A stretch of DNA of 12,061 nucleotides from NCBI GenBank assembly GCA_003354055.1, contig PIVQ01000155.1, positions 1-12,061 of the forward strand. Direction: 5' to 3'. Shown here in pieces: positions 8,241-12,061 of this stretch. A model generated the notes under the pieces. It did not search any database, was not told the origin of the DNA, and was given only the letters and a program-made list of their open reading frames with translations. Made by a program: the position numbers and the translations under genes. Source of the DNA: Desulfobacteraceae bacterium. GTDB lineage: Bacteria > Desulfobacterota > Desulfobacteria > Desulfobacterales > Desulfobacteraceae. The first letter of the stretch is position 1. Every line of letters starts with the position of its first letter.

Positions 8241-8530
8241 AACAGATCGACCGCTGATTGATAGTGGATTGATCGCTCCGGGGCAGGTGATTCATAAATG
8301 CCTGCTCCCCGGATGTGGTTGATTGCCACTCTTTGCCTGCCTGTATCAGTCGTTTTCCGTCCTAAATTCGCAGCCTCTGTCGTATTTCGTATCTTAAGAG
8401 TGGCCAACACATATGATATTACTTTTGAAGCAGATTGAGGATTAAGGAATTAAAATCCTGAAAAAATCAACACTTATCCCCAAATTCCAGTTTGCTTTTT
8501 TGAAAAAATAAGGTATTCTCAGATTTGTAA
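8241..8530. other. Non-coding gap with two stem-forming segments
   Basis: No credible gene is visible here. The first structure is TCCGGGGCAGG (8277-8287) against CCTG-CT-CCCCGGA (8301-8313): 4 plus 7 base pairs with a two-base bulge and a 13-nt loop. It is strong, but no U-run follows. The second is a perfect 9-bp inverted repeat, GCCACTCTT (8325-8333) with AAGAGTGGC (8396-8404), enclosing 62 nt. A third, AGGATT/AATCCT (8438-8443, 8454-8459), is weak. These may end the rsmE transcript by a Rho-type route or belong to an RNA, but nothing fixes either reading. Confidence 0.4.
8492..8519 (+). promoter_or_regulatory. Possible promoter for the CMD-gene leader
   Basis: TTGCTT (8492-8497) and TATTCT (8514-8519) are separated by 16 bp and fit the sigma-70 pattern only moderately (3 of 6 and 4 of 6). 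A start near 8526 would place all of the paired segments at 8532-8690 in a leader of about 240 nt before the CMD gene. Position rather than box quality makes it worth listing. Confidence 0.25.
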
Positions 8531-8531
8531 A

Positions 8532-8576
8532 GGCCGAAGATCTTAAGGTCGGTAACCACTCAATTAAGGATCGGCT
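8532..8576 (+). promoter_or_regulatory. Stem with alternative pairings upstream of the three-way junction
   Basis: GGCCGA (8532-8537) can pair with TCGGCT (8571-8576), including one G-U pair. Alternatively GATCTTAA (8539-8546) can pair with TTAAGGATC (8564-8572), with one bulged G. The two share bases 8571-8572, so they exclude each other. It may be an upstream domain of the structured leader or chance AT-rich pairing. Confidence 0.3.
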
Positions 8577-8580
8577 CCCA

Positions 8581-8694
8581 AATTACTTGATCTTTTGTTT
8601 TCAAAATACCCAGTTGGGGTCTTTTGTAAAAATACCCGTTTAAGGGGTTTTGGAAACAAGTTTCTGCCCTTTAGGGTATTTAGATCAAGTTATT
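8581..8694 (+). ncRNA. Structured RNA with a nested three-way junction, likely 5' leader of the CMD gene
   Basis: Pairings read base by base are as follows. P1 is ACTTGATCT (8585-8593) with AGATCAAGT (8682-8690), 9 perfect pairs, plus 3 more after one mismatch (8581-8583, 8692-8694). P2 is CAAAATACCC (8602-8611) with GGGTCTTTTG (8617-8626), 9 pairs and one mismatch, loop of 5. P3 is AAATACCC (8630-8637) with GGGTATTT (8674-8681), 8 perfect pairs, directly abutting the 3' strand of P1. Inside P3, AAGGG (8642-8646) pairs with CCCTT (8667-8671) and GAAA with TTTC around a CAAG loop (8653-8664). The stems are fully compatible. The element ends 78 nt before the CMD start and matches no riboswitch consensus I know. 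The strand is inferred from the downstream gene; the DNA symmetry would also allow the other strand. Confidence 0.5.
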
Positions 8695-8768
8695 TTGTAA
8701 CGATTCCTAAACATATTCCGGGCCTTGTAAGCGGGTCTATCTAAACTGCAATTTAAAAGGGGACTTCT

Positions 8769-9086
8769 ATGTATCTTCCTGAAAAGTACAAGAATTTCGC
8801 AACTGATTATCCTGAGATCTTTAAGGCGTATAAAGACATGGGCACCCTGGTCAGGGAATCCGGACCTCTCGATGAAAAAACACAGAATCTTGTTAAATTA
8901 GGTATCGCAATCGGCGTCAATTCCAGGGGAGCTGTCATGTCCCATACCAGAAAGGCTCTGGAAACAGGAGCGACTAAAGAAGAGATCAACCATGCCGTAC
9001 TTCTTGGTTTAACCACCACTGGATTTCCCAACATGATCGCGGCCATGCACTGGGTCAATGAAGTGTTGGAAAAGGGCGGCAAATAA
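8769..9086 (+). CDS. Carboxymuconolactone decarboxylase-family (AhpD-like fold) protein lacking CxxC
   Basis: The 105-residue product has the compact all-helical CMD fold signature: EKTQNLVKLGIAIGV (36-50), then a segment ending in SH (58-59), then ALETGATKEEINHAVLL (63-79) and GFPNMIAAMHWVNEVL (85-100). In AhpD-type members a CxxC-x3-H motif gives peroxidase-linked disulfide chemistry. Here the two cysteine positions are Ser52 and Ala55, only His59 is kept, and the whole protein has no cysteine. It therefore belongs to the cysteine-free CMD subgroup whose reaction is mostly unknown; a hydroperoxide role should not be assumed. AAAAGGGG (8755-8762) is a good ribosome binding site before ATG 8769. 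No partner gene is coupled: 275 bp separate it from napD, and a long structured leader precedes it. Confidence 0.88.
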   Translation: MYLPEKYKNFATDYPEIFKAYKDMGTLVRESGPLDEKTQNLVKLGIAIGVNSRGAVMSHTRKALETGATKEEINHAVLLGLTTTGFPNMIAAMHWVNEVLEKGGK

Positions 9087-9167
9087 TACGCCCAAAGGTC
9101 TGCCCGGACAATCTGAAATCTACAATGCCATGTCCTGGCAACGTTTTAGAATTTGTTAAATTTGCTC

Positions 9168-9183
9168 GTAACAAAACTGTTAC
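9168..9183. promoter_or_regulatory. CRP/FNR-family-type operator dyad upstream of napDA
   Basis: GTAACA-AAAC-TGTTAC is a perfect 6-4-6 inverted repeat of 16 bp, the size used by dimeric CRP/FNR regulators. HcpR-like nitrosative-stress regulators of this family are known to use GTAAC/GTTAC-type half-sites in some anaerobes, so a nitrogen-oxide regulator is a fair guess. A weak -10-like TGTTAT (9207-9212) would put the dyad centre at about -43, near the class II activation position. The regulator gene is not in the window. Confidence 0.4.
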
Positions 9184-9246
9184 ATGTTTTACACAAACGT
9201 TCTGATTGTTATTACAGTGAGTTAGCCGTTCTCGCCTGGAAATGAA

Positions 9247-9276
9247 TTGACAGGGTCATACCCCTGTGATCTTAAT
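9247..9276 (+). promoter_or_regulatory. Sigma-70-like promoter for napDA
   Basis: A perfect -35 TTGACA (9247-9252) is followed after 18 bp by CTTAAT (9271-9276; 4 of 6). Transcription would start near 9283, giving an 80-nt leader before napD. The stem ACAGGG/CCCTGT (9250-9255, 9262-9267) overlaps the -35 box and spacer and might be an operator. The dyad at 9168-9183 would lie near -107 from this start, so the two elements may serve different promoters. Confidence 0.35.
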
Positions 9277-9361
9277 TGGGTACTATTTTGTGGCATCTGT
9301 CCGGGCAACGTCCGGGCGCTCAATTATCCAAACTGTGTCAATTGTAATTTAAGGAGTGTTC

Positions 9362-9589
9362 ATGCCGATTTTCAGTTACCTGGTCTACCCGGAGAAAGAC
9401 AAGAAACAACAGCTGATAAAAGATCTTTCCTCTCTTGAATTCTGTGAAATACATATTGCTGAAAATGAGGAAGTTTTAATCCTCTACACAGACACCCCTG
9501 ACGAAGAAACCAATAAAGCGCTTCAGGACAGAATCAAGGCCTTGGAGTCGCTGCAGTCTCTTTCCATGACATTTGGACATACAGGGTAA
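9362..9589 (+). CDS. napD: NapD, cytoplasmic Tat chaperone for NapA
   Basis: NapD is a small ferredoxin-fold chaperone that binds the twin-arginine signal peptide of NapA and holds back export until the molybdenum cofactor and Fe-S cluster are inserted. The 75-residue product follows the NapD pattern of two beta-alpha-beta halves: MPIFSYLVYPEKD (strand 1), KQQLIKDLSSLEFCEIHIAE (helix then strand, residues 14-33), EVLILYTDT (strand, about 36-44), then a helix and a last strand, SLQSLSMTFGHTG. ATG 9362 is preferred over the GTG at 9356 because AAGGAG (9351-9356) sits five bases before it and overlaps the GTG. Direct sequence signatures are weak in this family; the call leans on fold pattern, length and position 76 bp before napA. 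In Desulfovibrio desulfuricans napD lies after napA; here it comes first. Confidence 0.82.
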   Translation: MPIFSYLVYPEKDKKQQLIKDLSSLEFCEIHIAENEEVLILYTDTPDEETNKALQDRIKALESLQSLSMTFGHTG

Positions 9590-9665
9590 TCCGAAGGTTT
9601 GCCCACTGGTAATCCGGTAATTTTATCATTTATATAGATCCCCAATAATAAAAGGAGTTTGGTTC

Positions 9666-11981
9666 ATGAGGACGAGCAGAAGAGAATTTATCAAGAGCAT
9701 GGCCTTAAACAGTGCAGCTGTGGCTGCTGCTGCCATTTTTCCGGGTATTGCTTTTTCCGATTGGAAAAAGACCGACATGCCTGCCGGATCAATTGTATGG
9801 AACAAAACCCCCTGTCGTTTTTGCGGTACCGGGTGCGGCCTGCTTGTCGGTGTTTCCGGTGACCGGGCTGTGGCGGTTAAAGGGGATCCCAATTGTTCTG
9901 TGAATAAGGGACTCTGCTGTGTAAAGGGGTATCATTCCGTCCAGATTCTGTATGGAGAAGACAGGTTTAAAACTGCCTATGTCAGAAAGAACGGTAAGCT
10001 GGTTAAAACCCCCATTTCCGAAGCCCTGGACCTTGTGGCCAAGCAGATGAAGTCCTCCATTGAGAAGACGGGCAAGGATTCCGTGGCCATTTACGGTTCC
10101 GGCCAGTGGTCCATTCCGGACGGCTATGCTGCGTCTAAATTTTTTAAAGGCTGTATCGGTACAAATAATGTGGAGGCCAATGCCAGGCTCTGCATGGCCA
10201 GTGCGGTGACAGGCTGCCTTACCAGTTTCGGCCTGGACGAACCCATGGGCTGTTATGAGGATATTGATAATGCGGACGTGTTTGTTACCTGGGGTAACAA
10301 CATGGCGGAGATGCATCCCGTACTCTTCTCAAGAATGCTGGCAAATCGAAAATCAAAGAGCAATGTCAAGATTATCGATCTGACTACCCGGTCGACCCGT
10401 TCCAGTCAGGCTGCAGACAAATCCATTATATTCAGACCCCAGACCGACCTGGCCCTTGCCAACGGCATCTGTTACGAAATCATCAAAAACAACTGGGTGA
10501 ACTGGGAATTTGTGAATAAGCATGTCTCTTTCCATGCCGGCAAAACCAATATAGGGTACGGCACCGAGGACCATTTCAAGTTCAAGGATGTAGCCAAGAC
10601 TGTAGATTTTGAAGCGTTCAAAGCCTTTCTCGAAGACTATACTCCTGAGAAAGTGGAAAAGGTCTCCGGCGTACCGGCAGAAGATGTAAAATATCTGGCC
10701 GCCCTGTTCGGGGATCCGGATCAAAAGGTGACCTCCTTCTGGACCATGGGGATGAACCAGCACACGCGCGGAACCTGGATGAACAACCTGGTGTATAATA
10801 TCCACCTGCTCACGGGTAAGATTTCAAACCCGGGCAACTCTCCTTTTTCCCTGACCGGTCAGCCCTCTGCCTGCGGCACGGTTCGGGAGGTCGGTACTCT
10901 GACGCACAAATTGCCCCATGGGGTGGTTATGAAGGAAGCGTCCCGTAAAATGGCTGCTGATATCTGGGGGGTTCCTGTGACAAATATCGATCCCAAACCC
11001 ACCTATCACACCGTGGAGATGTTTCGTGCCCTGGACCGGGGGGACATCAATTTTATGTGGATCCAGGTGACCAATCCCATGGTGACCATGCCTAATTTGC
11101 GGCGGTACAGGGACGGCGCCAAAAAAGACGGCAGGTTTATCGTTGTCTCTGAAATTTATCCTACCCCGACCTCTGATGTGGCTGATGTAATCCTACCCTC
11201 AGCCCTTTGGGTTGAACGGGAAGGCTTTTTCGGCAATTCCGAACGGCGGACTCAGCACAACAACCAGTTGGTTCCCAAACCGGGCGAGGCCATGTGTAAT
11301 ACCTGGCAGCTGATTCAGGTGGCAAGACGGATGGGGTTTGAAAAACAATTCCCATGGAGTCAGGATACCTATATCGAAGATATCTGGAATGAGTACACTA
11401 AGTTCCATGACAGTCCAAAGCACCGCATGGCCTCCTACAAGGTTCTAAAGGAAAGAAGCGGGGTTCAATGGCCCTTTGTTGACGGCAAGGAAACCAGGTG
11501 GCGGTTCAATGCCAAGTATGATCCGGCTTGTGAAGGCGATTCCTTTGATTTTTACGGAAAACCCGACCACAGGGCCTGGATCTGGCTGCGGCCCTACGAG
11601 CCGGCTGCAGAGTCTCCGGACCGTGAATATCCCTTCTGGCTCAATACGGGCAGAGTGCTTGAACACTGGCACACAGGTTCAATGACCCGCAGGGTTCCCA
11701 TCCTCCACAAGGCGGTACCCGAGTCCTATGTAGAGATCAACCCGGAAGATGCCAAGGATATGGGCGTGGTCAACGGTATGAAAGTCAAAATCATTTCCAG
11801 AAGAGGGGAAATGGTGATGAAGGCCAGTATCAACGGCCGGGGTAATCCTACCCGCGGCCAGGTTTTCGTACCCTTCTTTGACGAAAACTATCTGATCAAT
11901 GAAGTGACCCTGGATGCTTTCTGTCCCATTTCCAAGCAGCCGGATTATAAAAAATGTGCGGTAAGACTGGAGAAAGCCTAA
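9666..11981 (+). CDS. napA: Periplasmic nitrate reductase, Mo-bisMGD catalytic subunit
   Basis: NapA reduces nitrate to nitrite in the periplasm at a molybdenum bis-MGD centre fed by one [4Fe-4S] cluster. The signal peptide has the twin-arginine motif SRREFIK (4-10) and an alanine-rich core, with likely cleavage near residue 31. The cluster ligands are Cys50, Cys53, Cys57 and Cys85 (C-x2-C-x3-C-x27-C), followed by Lys87, the conserved lysine between cluster and cofactor. The Mo ligand is Cys176 in NARLCMASAV, a cysteine rather than the selenocysteine of many formate dehydrogenases. WGNNMAEMHPVLFSR (209-223), FRPQTDLALANGI, GQPSACGTVREVGTL and NTGRVLEHWHTGSMTRRVP are Nap-specific blocks. At 771 residues it is near the 755 of D. 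desulfuricans NapA and shorter than the 828 of E. coli. Cys84, beside ligand Cys85, replaces the Asn of E. coli. AAAGGAG (9651-9657) precedes ATG 9666. Confidence 0.96.
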   Translation: MRTSRREFIKSMALNSAAVAAAAIFPGIAFSDWKKTDMPAGSIVWNKTPCRFCGTGCGLLVGVSGDRAVAVKGDPNCSVNKGLCCVKGYHSVQILYGEDRFKTAYVRKNGKLVKTPISEALDLVAKQMKSSIEKTGKDSVAIYGSGQWSIPDGYAASKFFKGCIGTNNVEANARLCMASAVTGCLTSFGLDEPMGCYEDIDNADVFVTWGNNMAEMHPVLFSRMLANRKSKSNVKIIDLTTRSTRSSQAADKSIIFRPQTDLALANGICYEIIKNNWVNWEFVNKHVSFHAGKTNIGYGTEDHFKFKDVAKTVDFEAFKAFLEDYTPEKVEKVSGVPAEDVKYLAALFGDPDQKVTSFWTMGMNQHTRGTWMNNLVYNIHLLTGKISNPGNSPFSLTGQPSACGTVREVGTLTHKLPHGVVMKEASRKMAADIWGVPVTNIDPKPTYHTVEMFRALDRGDINFMWIQVTNPMVTMPNLRRYRDGAKKDGRFIVVSEIYPTPTSDVADVILPSALWVEREGFFGNSERRTQHNNQLVPKPGEAMCNTWQLIQVARRMGFEKQFPWSQDTYIEDIWNEYTKFHDSPKHRMASYKVLKERSGVQWPFVDGKETRWRFNAKYDPACEGDSFDFYGKPDHRAWIWLRPYEPAAESPDREYPFWLNTGRVLEHWHTGSMTRRVPILHKAVPESYVEINPEDAKDMGVVNGMKVKIISRRGEMVMKASINGRGNPTRGQVFVPFFDENYLINEVTLDAFCPISKQPDYKKCAVRLEKA

Positions 11982-12061
11982 TGGAAAACGCCAACAGAAA
12001 ACCGGCAAAATTGTTTTTTCTTTTTGCAGGGATCTGTGTCATTGCCATACCATTTATTATC
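11981..12061 (+). CDS. N-terminus of a membrane-anchored or exported protein following napA (partial)
   Basis: Only 27 codons are present, reading MENANRKPAKLFFLFAGICV and then further hydrophobic residues. A basic start followed by an uncharged stretch from Leu11 onward is a signal-anchor or signal peptide. The ATG overlaps the last base of the napA stop (TAATG), with GGAGAAAG (11969-11976) as ribosome binding site, so it is translationally coupled to napA. The position suggests the electron-delivery partner of NapA, such as a NapC/NapM-type multihaem cytochrome or another quinol-oxidising membrane subunit. No haem-binding CxxCH or Fe-S motif falls inside the window, so the family cannot be fixed. 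The lack of an RR motif argues against a Tat-exported NapG start. Confidence 0.75.
   Translation, partial: MENANRKPAKLFFLFAGICVIAIPFII

Larger units (their letters stand above)
9101..9317. repeat. Inverted and direct CCGGGC repeats bracketing the napD upstream region
   Basis: TGCCCGGACA (9101-9110) has its exact inverse complement, TGTCCGGGCA, at 9298-9307. A further direct copy of TCCGGGC lies at 9311-9317, giving GTCCGGGC twice in tandem with a 3-nt spacer (9299-9306, 9310-9317). The two 10-mers enclose 187 bp that hold the dyad and the promoter-like boxes. No transposase or target duplication is seen, so this is not called a mobile element. Confidence 0.4.

Noticed and set aside
8277..8313. 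Intrinsic terminator after the small gene
   Set aside because: The stem is strong, but the bases after it (TGTGGTTGATTG) contain no U-tract, so a standard Rho-independent terminator is not supported.
8048..8410. 120-codon minus-strand frame across the small gene and the following gap
   Set aside because: The predicted product is serine-rich low complexity with no domain. Its 3' half is opposite the better plus-strand 53-codon frame.
8652..8667. Sigma-54 promoter (GG...GC) upstream of the CMD gene
   Set aside because: The GG to GC spacing is 14 rather than 12, and the flanking bases do not match TGGCAC/TTGCA. The bases are better explained by the inner stems of P3.
9247..9438. 63-codon frame from a TTG start with four cysteines in CxxC pairs
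   Set aside because: It has no ribosome binding site, runs through the promoter region and into napD in another frame, and shows no conserved context. The cysteines look accidental.
9666..11981. Formate dehydrogenase or assimilatory nitrate reductase instead of NapA
   Set aside because: A Tat signal, an adjacent napD, Cys176 as Mo ligand in ARLCMASAV, and Nap-specific C-terminal blocks fit periplasmic Nap. No in-frame TGA for selenocysteine is present.
1..12061. CRISPR array, tRNA, rRNA, phage or transposon genes
   Set aside because: No regularly spaced repeats, no tRNA-like cloverleaf ends, no integrase or transposase motifs, and no abrupt change in coding style were seen on reading both strands.

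Overview
This window reads as a chromosomal segment of a moderate-GC, strictly respiratory anaerobe. The best guess is a sulfate-reducing member of the Desulfobacterota, near Desulfobacteraceae. That rests on the short Desulfovibrio-type NapA (771 codons), the very large FAD/iron-sulfur oxidoreductase with HdrD/GlpC-like CCG domains, and a cysteine-free CMD protein of a kind common in anaerobes. It is an inference from gene content and recollection of families, not a database match. All supported genes lie on the + strand. No tRNA, rRNA, CRISPR, IS element or transposase is visible.

Left part (1-8046), housekeeping. The window opens inside prfC (release factor RF3; its 5' end lies outside). 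A 92-bp gap with a repeated, dyad-rich sequence follows. Then comes a tight run of serC, serA (4-nt overlap), a 1203-residue FAD-linked 2-hydroxyacid dehydrogenase fused to an Fe-S/CCG module, and rsmE (1-nt gap). SerC and SerA make phosphoserine. PGDHs of several bacteria reduce 2-oxoglutarate to D-2-hydroxyglutarate while oxidising 3-phosphoglycerate, and an FAD enzyme then reoxidises it. The flavoprotein beside serA is therefore best read as a D-2-hydroxyglutarate (or D-lactate) dehydrogenase that pulls serine synthesis forward and passes electrons to the respiratory chain.

Middle (8047-8768). A probable 53-codon gene is followed by 528 bp without a convincing gene. This stretch is rich in complementary segments. 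The standout is a nested three-way-junction fold at 8585-8690, lying 78 nt upstream of a CMD-family gene. It looks like a structured 5' leader RNA or small RNA and matches no riboswitch class I can name.

Right part (8769-12061), redox and nitrate respiration. A small cysteine-less CMD protein is followed by a 275-bp regulatory gap with a CRP/FNR-sized dyad and a TTGACA-type promoter. Then come napD (Tat chaperone), napA (periplasmic Mo-bisMGD nitrate reductase with a twin-arginine signal) and, overlapping the napA stop by one base, the first 27 codons of a probable membrane-anchored or exported protein that may be the NapA electron donor.
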